64,000 nucleotides of DNA, taken from NCBI GenBank assembly GCA_958448635.1, contig CAUDEQ010000001.1, positions 1 to 64,000 of the forward strand, written 5' to 3'. A program made the position numbers and the translations under genes. Under the pieces are notes generated by a model. That model was not told the DNA's origin. It worked only from the letters and a program-made list of their open reading frames with translations, and did not search any database. Source of the stretch: an uncultured Bacillota bacterium. GTDB lineage: Bacteria > Bacillota > Clostridia > Peptostreptococcales > Anaerovoracaceae. Each line of letters begins with the position of its first letter. Position 1 is the first letter of the stretch. Positions 46,095 to 53,242 of the stretch are shown piece by piece.

Positions 46095-47206
46095 GGATAC
46101 ACAATAAAAGTGACAAGCCCGACAATATAGTTCGCAGAGAGCATGAAACTCTCCTGAAATGCGAAGACATACAGAGGCAGCTTCCGGGCTTTTTAAAAGG
46201 CTTTTTTGCTTATCTCAAGGGAAACGTACTGCCTATGACAAGGCTGGCATATCTCAATGACATAAGGTTCTTCTGCAGATATCTCGTGGAAGAAACCGAT
46301 ATCACAGATGCTACGGAAATATCTGACATAAATATATCCGATTTTAATAAAATTAAAGCGAAAGACATCAACAGCTTTATTGAATACTGCCGAAAATATA
46401 CGGTTGAAAAGGATGATGAGATAATCGTGTATGAAAACGGCAGCAAGACGCTGGCAAGAAAAAAATCCTCTCTTTCCGTACTGTTTAAACAGTTGTACAG
46501 AGATGAGCTTATCGATAAAAACATCACCGACGGCTTCGATCCCATCAGAGTTCCTAAGGCAGGAGAACGAGAAATCAAGGCTCTTCAGGACGACGAAGTC
46601 ATGATAATGCTTGATGCCGTATCGACAGGCTCTCATCTTACTGCCAAGGAAAAACAGTACTGGGAGAAAACAAAGAAACGTGACAAGGCAATACTTATAC
46701 TGTTTTTGACTTACGGTCTGCGACTGTTCGAGCTTCAGCAGCTCAACGTTTCGTCCTTTAACTTTTCAAGAGGCGAATTTACCATATACAGGAAGCGGGA
46801 CAAGGAGACTACCATGCCTCTCAACGAGTCTGTAACGGAGGTTATCTCTGATTACGTCCAAAATGAGCGGGCATCAGACGATACTCTGGAAGAGATGCAC
46901 ACAGACGCCTTGTTTTTATCGCTTCAGGGTAAACGCATGACCGAGCGGCAGATACGAGAGCTGGTAAAAAAATACACCTCCATCGGGCTTGCCACATCGA
47001 GGAAGGCAGGCTACAGCCCGCATAAGCTGAGGGCGACTGCTGCCACCAGCCTTATCGGCAGGGGTAATTCTATCTTTGATGTTCAGGCATTGCTGGATCA
47101 TGAGCAGGTGACCACCACTCAGCTCTATGCAGGCCATAAAATTAACATAAAGCGAGATCTTGTAAAGGACATGGAATGGGAATTAGAACGAAAAGGAAGG
47201 AAGTGA
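46073..47206 (+). CDS. Tyrosine-type site-specific recombinase
   Basis: A 377-residue tyrosine recombinase with an N-terminal SAM-like core-binding domain (about 30-170) and a catalytic domain. All active-site residues are there: Arg217 (TYGLRLFEL), a lysine in the beta-turn (YRKRDKE), His317/Arg320 (HKLR), His343 and the nucleophile Tyr352 (TTTQLYAGH). It resembles XerC/D/S-like enzymes more than phage integrases, but the target is unknown and no dif-like site was found beside it. It starts inside miaA and ends 5 bp before the next gene, so it is built into the operon rather than freshly inserted. Confidence 0.85.
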   Translation: MASGKEIRIHNKSDKPDNIVRREHETLLKCEDIQRQLPGFLKGFFAYLKGNVLPMTRLAYLNDIRFFCRYLVEETDITDATEISDINISDFNKIKAKDINSFIEYCRKYTVEKDDEIIVYENGSKTLARKKSSLSVLFKQLYRDELIDKNITDGFDPIRVPKAGEREIKALQDDEVMIMLDAVSTGSHLTAKEKQYWEKTKKRDKAILILFLTYGLRLFELQQLNVSSFNFSRGEFTIYRKRDKETTMPLNESVTEVISDYVQNERASDDTLEEMHTDALFLSLQGKRMTERQIRELVKKYTSIGLATSRKAGYSPHKLRATAATSLIGRGNSIFDVQALLDHEQVTTTQLYAGHKINIKRDLVKDMEWELERKGRK

Positions 47207-47211
47207 CGGCA

Positions 47212-48723
47212 ATGAGACGTATGACATCATTGGCTACTGCATTATTATTTACTGCGTGTATGATATTCAACACGACGTTTTCTTTTGCCGAACCGACATT
47301 TGTCACTAAGGATACATCATGGTTTAACTACAGGAATCCCAAGGATTCCTATAAAATATCTACAGAGGCACAGCTCATGGGGCTGTGCAGCCTTGTAAAC
47401 GAGGAACAGGTTGACAGATGGAAGCCTGACAGACTTGAAACCTTTGAGGGCGTTACATTTGTTTTGACACGTGATATCGAGCTCACACAGCCATGGACAC
47501 CTATAGGACTGGATGATTCCGTCTATTTTGCAGGTGTATTCGACGGCAACGGTCACACCATCAGCAATCTGAATATTAAGGAACCTGTAGACGCATCAGG
47601 TCTCTTCGGATATCTGGTGGGTGAAGTTCGCGACCTCAAGGTTGAAGGAAGCAATGATTCCAATTACAGCAACACGGGAGGAATAGCCGGAACTCTTTCA
47701 AAGACAGGCAGTATCACGGGCTGCAGCTCCGACGTTAAGATTACGGGAAAAGACAAAACAGGCGGTATCGTCGGAAACAATGAAGGCGGAAATATCGAAG
47801 GATGCGTTAATCTCGGCGATGTTTCAGGAACATTCAAGGTCGGAGGCGTCGTGGGAGAAAACTGGGGCGGAACAGTAAGCCAGTGCGGTAATAAGGGAAG
47901 CGTCAAATCCACAAGAAGAGGCGTTGCCACATACGGAACAGGCGGCGTTGCCGGACGATCCGTATCTACAGATGCTGTAATTTCCGAATGCTATAATACA
48001 GGGGAAATCAATTCCAACACGGAGGCTACAGGCGGCGTGGTTGGCTATATGAACGCCCTGGGCTCTGCAGTGGAAGACTGCTATAATACAGGAATGATAA
48101 ATATAAGAAAGAAGAACTCCGGAAAGGAAATTTCACCTGCTTATGCCGGCGGTATTGCAGGGATTGCAGGAATATACGGAGTGATCATTCAGAACTGCTA
48201 TAATGCAGGAGCGATAAATAATGCTGATACAGCCGGCGGTATTTTGGGAAAGTATCAGAATGAGACCGAGAATGATAAGGATCAAAGATATATCAGAAAC
48301 AACTATTATGTTTCTACAGCTGCTGATTCAGGTATCGGCTTCATGGAGGATAAGAAGGACAAAACATTGAAGAAATCCACCATAAGTGTATCCGAAGGAA
48401 GTATCCACAACCTCATGACATCGCTGTCGGTAGCATATACAATGGATAACGGTTCCTTCGGAAACAACGGATATCCTGTGCTCAGATGGCAGGAGCCTAT
48501 GAGTACCATGGAAAAAACTTATTTCGACGATATTCCTGAAGATATCCAGCGTGATCTTGACAAATATCTGGTGAAAAACGCCGCAAAACATCAGTACGGA
48601 CAGCTGATACTCGATATAATGTCGCCGCACAATTCAACCACCAATGCATTCATTTTATATAATGAAGCGCAGGATAAAATGAAAAACATCAACAATACAG
48701 AGGAGCAAAACGATGAACGCTAA
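47212..48723 (+). CDS. Secreted GLUG-repeat protein
   Basis: A 503-residue exported protein. Residues 1-26 form a signal peptide (basic start, hydrophobic core, SFA-like cleavage). From about 120 to 390 it has repeated GLUG-type motifs (TGGIVGNNEGGNIEGC, VGGVVGENWGGTVSQC, TGGVVGYMN.., AGGIAGIAG..) which usually build a beta-helix; each repeat often ends Cys-Tyr-Asn. A region around 40-110 resembles the start of such surface proteins. No anchor (LPxTG or transmembrane helix) is seen at the C-terminus, so it may be released. The function is unknown. It is translationally coupled to the next gene (11-bp overlap). Confidence 0.8.
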   Translation: MRRMTSLATALLFTACMIFNTTFSFAEPTFVTKDTSWFNYRNPKDSYKISTEAQLMGLCSLVNEEQVDRWKPDRLETFEGVTFVLTRDIELTQPWTPIGLDDSVYFAGVFDGNGHTISNLNIKEPVDASGLFGYLVGEVRDLKVEGSNDSNYSNTGGIAGTLSKTGSITGCSSDVKITGKDKTGGIVGNNEGGNIEGCVNLGDVSGTFKVGGVVGENWGGTVSQCGNKGSVKSTRRGVATYGTGGVAGRSVSTDAVISECYNTGEINSNTEATGGVVGYMNALGSAVEDCYNTGMINIRKKNSGKEISPAYAGGIAGIAGIYGVIIQNCYNAGAINNADTAGGILGKYQNETENDKDQRYIRNNYYVSTAADSGIGFMEDKKDKTLKKSTISVSEGSIHNLMTSLSVAYTMDNGSFGNNGYPVLRWQEPMSTMEKTYFDDIPEDIQRDLDKYLVKNAAKHQYGQLILDIMSPHNSTTNAFILYNEAQDKMKNINNTEEQNDER

Positions 48724-50008
48724 AAACACATACAGATTGCTGACAGAAGAATTCAATATTTCACCTGAGATCATTTCCCTTATAGAAAAAAGTGAAGAGG
48801 CCGTTTCCGGTCTCTTTTCTGAATTCGATGATATCATGGCATACAATCAGTACAAGGTGCTGAATGGATTCCAGAAAAACGCTATAAGGGACTCGCACTT
48901 TTCGTGGAACACCGGCTACGGCTACGATGATGCAGGAAGAGATGCCATAGAAAAAGTTTATGCAGATATTTTCCACACAGAAGCATCACTTGTACGTCCT
49001 ATAATAGTAAACGGAACACATGCATTAACGTTGACATTAATGGGTATACTCAGACCCGGAGATGAATTGATCTACTGTACAGGTGCTCCTTACGATACGC
49101 TGGAAGAGGTTATCGGAATAAGAGGGGAGGGCAAAGGCTCTCTCAAGGAGTACGGAGTAACGTATAAACAGGTGGAACTCACTGCCGACGGTCGAATCGA
49201 TTTGGAAAGTCTGGGCAAAGCAATAAGCCCTGCTACTAAAATGGTCACTGTTCAGAGAGCTACGGGATATGGTTGGAGAAAGGCCATATCCATAGAGGAG
49301 ATAGAGGAGTGGGTAAAATTCGTCAAGAACATCAACCCTGAAATAATATGCATGACAGATAACTGTTACGGAGAATTCCTCCATATTAAAGAGCCTACAG
49401 ATGTTGGTGTTGACGTTATCGCCGGCTCGCTTATAAAGAATCCGGGAGGAGGCCTTGCCCTAACCGGCGGATATATAGCAGGAAGACAGGACCTCATAGA
49501 TAAAATTTCATACAGGATGACATCGCCGGGAATAGGAGGGGAGTGCGGCCTCATGTTCGGACAGACAAGAACCATGCTTCAAGGGCTGTTTCTTGCTCCA
49601 AAGACTGTCAACGGCGCTGTAAAGGGCGCTGTTCTATGTGCAAAAGCCTTCCAGCTGCTGGGATATGACATATGTCCTGAGCCTGAAGACATACGAAGCG
49701 ACATCATACAGGCTGTAAAGCTGGGAAGTCCTGAAGGAGTCATCGCATTCTGTAAAGGAATACAGGCTGCGGCGCCTGTGGATTCAAATGTTTCTCCCGA
49801 ACCATGGGCAATGCCGGGATATGACGACCCCGTTATCATGGCTGCAGGTGCATTCGTACAAGGCTCGTCCATAGAGCTTTCGGCAGATGCGCCTATAAGG
49901 GAGCCGTATATCGTTTATTTTCAGGGCGGACTTACATACGAACATTCCAAATTCGGCGTCATCAAAGCTCTTCAGGAGCTTTACGATAAGGGGATAATTG
50001 GTTTTTAG
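48713..50008 (+). CDS. Methionine gamma-lyase-family PLP protein (aluminium-resistance-like)
   Basis: A 431-residue Cys/Met-metabolism-type PLP enzyme of the group named aluminium resistance protein (B. subtilis YnbB). NGTHALTLTLMGILRPGDEL, YGYDDAGRDAIEKVYADIF and GSLIKNPGGGLALTGGY (PLP lysine near 241) are family marks. The substrate is not established for the group, so no single reaction is assigned. GAGGAG precedes the ATG, which overlaps the GLUG gene. Confidence 0.88.
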   Translation: MNAKNTYRLLTEEFNISPEIISLIEKSEEAVSGLFSEFDDIMAYNQYKVLNGFQKNAIRDSHFSWNTGYGYDDAGRDAIEKVYADIFHTEASLVRPIIVNGTHALTLTLMGILRPGDELIYCTGAPYDTLEEVIGIRGEGKGSLKEYGVTYKQVELTADGRIDLESLGKAISPATKMVTVQRATGYGWRKAISIEEIEEWVKFVKNINPEIICMTDNCYGEFLHIKEPTDVGVDVIAGSLIKNPGGGLALTGGYIAGRQDLIDKISYRMTSPGIGGECGLMFGQTRTMLQGLFLAPKTVNGAVKGAVLCAKAFQLLGYDICPEPEDIRSDIIQAVKLGSPEGVIAFCKGIQAAAPVDSNVSPEPWAMPGYDDPVIMAAGAFVQGSSIELSADAPIREPYIVYFQGGLTYEHSKFGVIKALQELYDKGIIGF

Positions 50009-50052
50009 GTGATCGATACGTATTAACGGGCGATCATGGAATGGAGAAGTAA

Positions 50053-50793
50053 ATGCCTTCAACCGAAGAAAAAAAGAAAAGATTGCGAAAAAAATTCAAG
50101 ACAATAAGCGCAATACTGAAGCTGTTTGTATTGCTTATAATTCTCATTGGAGTACCTCTTTATATCTATTTCTTTCAATACGATATAATCGAGCAGTTCT
50201 CTACACTGGAGCAGGTGGAAGCGTTTTTCAGGGAATACAAGACCCAGAGTATATTCATATATATAGCTCTGCAGATAATACAGATCATAATATGCGTCAT
50301 TCCCGGACAAGCGCTTCAATTTGCAGCAGGATACATGTACGGATTCTGGATGGGATATCTGTGGTCCTTTGTGGGAGCATTTCTCGGTACAGTAATCACA
50401 TATTATCTGGCAAAAATACTGGGTCACGATGCGATGCATATGATATTCGGCGAGAAGAAGATTCACGATCTTCTGATGAAATTCAACAGCAAGAAGGCAA
50501 TGATCCTGATCTTTCTGTTTTATCTTATACCGGGACTTCCAAAGGATCTATGCAGCTATGTGGCAGGCTTGTCGGAAATGAAGCTCAAGGCGTTCCTTAT
50601 AATCTCCCTTATAGGAAGAACTCCTGCAATGATGGGCAGTTTACTCATCGGAAAGCTCGTGAACATAGGAGGGTACACTCTTGCGATAGTGATAGGCGTA
50701 CTGGCAGTCGTACTGTTTTTACTGGGAGTGATATTCAGAAAGCGTCTACTGAGCTGGATAGACATGGCATACGACAAGCTTATAAAGCTTTAA
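50053..50793 (+). CDS. TVP38/TMEM64-family (VTT) membrane protein
   Basis: A 246-residue membrane protein with a basic N-terminus and about six hydrophobic segments. The core GQALQFAAGYMYGFWMG and FLFYLIPGLPKDLCSYVAGL are the VTT/SNARE-associated domain signatures seen in DedA and TVP38 proteins, which include lipid scramblases and flippases. The substrate is not known. GGAGAAG lies before the ATG. A strong terminator follows. Confidence 0.85.
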   Translation: MPSTEEKKKRLRKKFKTISAILKLFVLLIILIGVPLYIYFFQYDIIEQFSTLEQVEAFFREYKTQSIFIYIALQIIQIIICVIPGQALQFAAGYMYGFWMGYLWSFVGAFLGTVITYYLAKILGHDAMHMIFGEKKIHDLLMKFNSKKAMILIFLFYLIPGLPKDLCSYVAGLSEMKLKAFLIISLIGRTPAMMGSLLIGKLVNIGGYTLAIVIGVLAVVLFLLGVIFRKRLLSWIDMAYDKLIKL

Positions 50794-50803
50794 ATCTACG
50801 GAG

Positions 50804-50839
50804 TACATGTGCCTGACAAAACGGCACATGTATTTTTTT
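50804..50839 (+). terminator. Strong rho-independent terminator
   Basis: TACATGTGCC (50804-50813) pairs perfectly with GGCACATGTA (50823-50832), followed by seven Ts (50833-50839). Confidence 0.95.
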
Positions 50840-50849
50840 AATTATATTA

Positions 50850-50863
50850 CGAACAAATGTTTT
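50850..50863. promoter_or_regulatory. LexA (SOS) box 1
   Basis: CGAACAAATGTTTT matches the Gram-positive consensus CGAACRNRYGTTYG at 13 of 14 positions. It lies upstream of the -35 element. Confidence 0.75.
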
Positions 50864-50871
50864 GATTTGCA

Positions 50872-50900
50872 TTGACAGCGAACATATATTCTGATATACT
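50872..50900 (+). promoter_or_regulatory. Sigma-A promoter of the YneA-like gene
   Basis: TTGACA (50872-50877) and TATACT (50895-50900) are separated by 17 bp. The second LexA-like box fills the spacer, so LexA would compete directly with RNA polymerase. Confidence 0.85.
50879..50892. promoter_or_regulatory. LexA (SOS) box 2, inside the promoter spacer
   Basis: CGAACATATATTCT matches the consensus at 12 of 14 positions and lies between -35 and -10. Confidence 0.65.
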
Positions 50901-50915
50901 ACATTTACAGAAAAA

Positions 50916-50929
50916 CGAACAAATGTTTG
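50916..50929. promoter_or_regulatory. LexA (SOS) box 3, consensus
   Basis: CGAACAAATGTTTG matches CGAACRNRYGTTYG at all 14 positions and lies just downstream of the -10 box, over the start of the transcript. Confidence 0.9.
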
Positions 50930-50954
50930 ACAGGGCAGGAAAGAGAGGTCCCAG

Positions 50955-51287
50955 ATGAAAACGCAGTCATATGCATCTCCGGTAAGGAGAAAGAAATACA
51001 GGATCAAGTCCAAGTTCAGATTTATCGTGTCAATGATAATAATGATGAGCATAGCCATCGGCGGATTCAATATGATAACAGGCTCCAATAAATCCATAGC
51101 CTTAACGAAGCCTCAATTTACTAAGGTTCAGGTATGCTACGGAGATACGTTATGGGATATCGCCAACGAACATAAGTCTGATGATATAGATACGAGACGT
51201 GCTGTTTACGAGATATGCAGGGTAAATGATATCAACGCTTCGGATTTAACTCCCGGCATGGTAATTTCAATTCCTGATGAGCTATAG
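50955..51287 (+). CDS. yneA: LysM protein, probable SOS-induced cell division suppressor (YneA-like)
   Basis: A 110-residue protein with a basic N-terminus, one membrane helix (about 24-42) and a C-terminal LysM domain (about 56-108; YGDTLWDIANEHK, then GMVISIPDEL) that should bind peptidoglycan outside the cell. Size and layout match B. subtilis YneA, which delays septation after DNA damage. Three LexA boxes in its promoter make SOS control very likely. B. subtilis yneA lies divergent from lexA; here the left neighbour is a terminator and TVP38 gene, and lexA is not in the window. AGAGAGG stands 6 bp before the ATG. A plain LysM surface protein is the alternative. Confidence 0.8.
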   Translation: MKTQSYASPVRRKKYRIKSKFRFIVSMIIMMSIAIGGFNMITGSNKSIALTKPQFTKVQVCYGDTLWDIANEHKSDDIDTRRAVYEICRVNDINASDLTPGMVISIPDEL

Positions 51288-51565
51288 AGCCGTCAAACCA
51301 TAGGTGTCATATATCCACATAGCAAAATAAAATCGCTTAAATCGAAAATCTGAGCCTCGTTTTTTTCAGCATAAAAGTGGCTACCGGGTCATCATCTGAT
51401 TTTTGACGTATGCGGCAGTAATGTAATCAGAACATCGATAATAAACTCCATAAAATGAAGACATAAATATATATGCGTAAATAATATCACAAAGAATTGA
51501 TAAGGCAATTCATAAGTACATACGAAGCATTTGTAAATGTCTACAATACATAATCTTAATAAATC

Positions 51566-51601
51566 AAAAGCTCCGCAATAATAGCATTGAACGGAGCTTT
51601 T
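51566..51601. terminator. Possible bidirectional terminator
   Basis: AAAAGCTCCG (51566-51575) pairs perfectly with CGGAGCTTTT (51592-51601) around a 16-base loop. The arm ends give short T runs on both strands, so it could end transcripts arriving from either side of this convergent gap. Confidence 0.6.
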
Positions 51602-51644
51602 GAAAACTCATGATTAAAATTACATATTATTTATTGGCGCATCA

Positions 51645-51682
51645 TTAACTATTCCCAAAATTATGATTATAGGAATAGTTAA
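51645..51682. repeat. 11-bp perfect inverted repeat
   Basis: TTAACTATTCC (51645-51655) and GGAATAGTTAA (51672-51682) flank a 16-base AT-rich loop, 30 bp beyond the DUF805 stop. Neither strand has a T run after it, so it is a poor terminator; the role is unknown. Confidence 0.6.
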
Positions 51683-51711
51683 AACTCTTCCACTCCTATG
51701 ACCATCCTCAT

Positions 51712-52143
51712 CTATTTCTCGTCATAATCTCTATAAACCCATTTTTCTTCCTTTGCCAGAGGCTCTTGAAAGAATTCATCACGAATGTATCCGCGCTGTA
51801 TATCGAAGATGCGCCACATATTTCCTTCCTTAACCGTAGGCAGACACATCAGAACGAACACTATAATCTCGCCTATGCCCGGTATGAAGTTCACCAGATA
51901 CAGCCATCCCGACATGTTTATATCGTGAAGTCTCCTGACGGTTACAGATATGCTTGGTATTATCATCACAAGCAGATATATTGAAGATATAAGAAATGTA
52001 AGACTCACCGATTCAGACAATAAAATGCATATAAGTACCACTATAATTGCCGTATTTATCAGTGATGGTACCCAATACTGCACTCTTGATGCAACTCCGC
52101 TGAAATCAAATGCACGTTTCCAGAAATCTATGTAATGTTTCAT
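51712..52143 (-). CDS. DUF805 membrane protein
   Basis: A 143-residue protein beginning YIDFWKRAFDFSGVASRVQYW, the DUF805 opening, with three to four hydrophobic segments between about 28 and 105 and the conserved VRRLHDINMSGW (near 69-80). Many phage and bacterial genomes carry this family; its function is unknown. AGGAGG precedes the ATG. It follows ruvX by 31 bp on the same strand and is probably cotranscribed. Confidence 0.85.
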   Translation of the reverse strand: MKHYIDFWKRAFDFSGVASRVQYWVPSLINTAIIVVLICILLSESVSLTFLISSIYLLVMIIPSISVTVRRLHDINMSGWLYLVNFIPGIGEIIVFVLMCLPTVKEGNMWRIFDIQRGYIRDEFFQEPLAKEEKWVYRDYDEK

Positions 52144-52174
52144 TTCTCCTCCTATGCCTATACTTTTAAGACGA

Positions 52175-52603
52175 TCAACTGTTCTTATCCAGATATCCCT
52201 GAAGTATGAGTACAGCGGCCTGCTTGTCTATTACCTTCTTTCTTCCCCTGCGGCTGACATCAGCTTCAATGAGAACCTTTTCAGCCATTACGGTTGTAAG
52301 TCTCTCATCATAGAATTCTATGTTTATATGCCCCATGCCTGTGCTTCTCATTTTGTTTTCAAGCATGGTTTTAAACTCATATACCTTCTCCGTCTGAGGG
52401 CTGTCGCTGCCGTCAAGCCTTTTGGGAAGACCTACAACCACCGTATCACAGTCAAACTCTCTTATATATCCCATGACCTTATCGGCATCTTTGCGTATCC
52501 CTACCCTCTCTATGGTAGTGACGCCTTGAGCCGTTATGTTTAAGGCATCACTTACAGCGACACCTATTGTTTTATCTCCCACATCCAGCGCTAATTTTTT
52601 CAT
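52175..52603 (-). CDS. ruvX: Holliday junction resolvase-like RuvX/YqgF
   Basis: A 142-residue RNase H-fold nuclease. LALDVGDKTIGVAVSD (about 4-19) holds the first acidic residue, FYDERLTT (near 97) the second, and DKQAAVLILQGYLD (C-terminus) the last. YqgF proteins take part in 16S rRNA 5'-end maturation and have been linked to Holliday junction cleavage. AAGGAG precedes the ATG. It usually lies directly after ireB; here a terminator and 275 bp separate them. Confidence 0.93.
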   Translation of the reverse strand: MKKLALDVGDKTIGVAVSDALNITAQGVTTIERVGIRKDADKVMGYIREFDCDTVVVGLPKRLDGSDSPQTEKVYEFKTMLENKMRSTGMGHINIEFYDERLTTVMAEKVLIEADVSRRGRKKVIDKQAAVLILQGYLDKNS

Positions 52604-52736
52604 TGTGTCTCCTTATCATTTTATTTAACATACTACGCTATATATCATAATATAATCGACTTTCTGTTTTATTCAGTCGTAAATGCACTTGCGGATTAAC
52701 AAGATTATAGTCCGTTCGTAAGCCTGATTGAAATCC

Positions 52737-52763
52737 GGAAATATCTTTTATTCCGATATTTCC
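52737..52763. repeat. 9-bp inverted repeat between ireB and ruvX
   Basis: GGAAATATC (52737-52745) pairs perfectly with GATATTTCC (52755-52763) around a 9-base loop. It is next to the ireB terminator, on the ruvX side. No T run follows; it may stabilise or pause the RNA. I found no clear promoter for ruvX in 52604-52878. Confidence 0.5.
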
Positions 52764-52770
52764 TGCGTAA

Positions 52771-52799
52771 CAATAAAAAGCGGACAAAATGTCCGCTTT
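52771..52799 (-). terminator. Terminator after ireB
   Basis: On the minus strand AAAGCGGAC pairs with GTCCGCTTT (+ strand 52777-52785 and 52791-52799) around a 5-base loop, followed by TTATTG. The stem is perfect. Confidence 0.85.
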
Positions 52800-52878
52800 A
52801 AATCATTCGGCAAAGCCGACCTGTTTCTATTATTTTTCAGAGTTACCGATGAACTGACGAAGCTATGATTTCAAAGCT

Positions 52879-53127
52879 TTATTTACGGAGGTATGCTCTG
52901 ATAAGCTCTTCGACCAGATCATCTCTTTCTATCCTGCCTATAACGTTTCTGGCGTTGTTATGACTCGTTATATATGAAGGGTCTCCCGACAGAATATATC
53001 CTACCATTTGATCGATGGCATTATACCCTCTTTCTTCCAGTGAATCATATACTATATTAAGAATCTCTTCAATAGTTCTCTGTTCAATTCTATCGAAGTT
53101 ATCGTACATTCTAGTCTGTTTATCCAT
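52879..53127 (-). CDS. ireB: IreB-family regulatory phosphoprotein (UPF0297)
   Basis: An 82-residue protein. The family spellings DNFDRIEQRTIEEILNIVYDSLEERGYNAI and LSGDPSYITSHNNAR are clear. In Enterococcus, IreB is phosphorylated by the kinase IreK and limits cephalosporin resistance; threonines near the N-terminus (DKQTRMYDN) correspond to the modified region. GGAGGTG precedes the ATG, and it has its own promoter after alaS. Confidence 0.95.
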   Translation of the reverse strand: MDKQTRMYDNFDRIEQRTIEEILNIVYDSLEERGYNAIDQMVGYILSGDPSYITSHNNARNVIGRIERDDLVEELIRAYLRK

Positions 53128-53147
53128 ACTACACCTCCAATAAAAGT

Positions 53148-53176
53148 ATTATACATTCTCTGCCAGTTCATTACAA
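53148..53176 (-). promoter_or_regulatory. Sigma-A promoter of ireB
   Basis: On the minus strand TTGTAA (53171-53176) and TATAAT (53148-53153) have a 17-bp spacer, 21 bp before the ireB start. Confidence 0.8.
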
Positions 53177-53242
53177 GTGTAAATGAGCAACTACACAAAA
53201 TATACACATGTTAAGCAGGTCATTCTTTACATAATATATTTA

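Larger units (their letters stand above)
51288..51711. other. Intergenic region between convergent yneA-like and DUF805 genes
   Basis: This 424-bp AT-rich stretch has no reading frame or RNA I can support. It contains two inverted repeats near its right end (see the separate entries); the left 270 bp show no recognisable structure. Confidence 0.6.
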
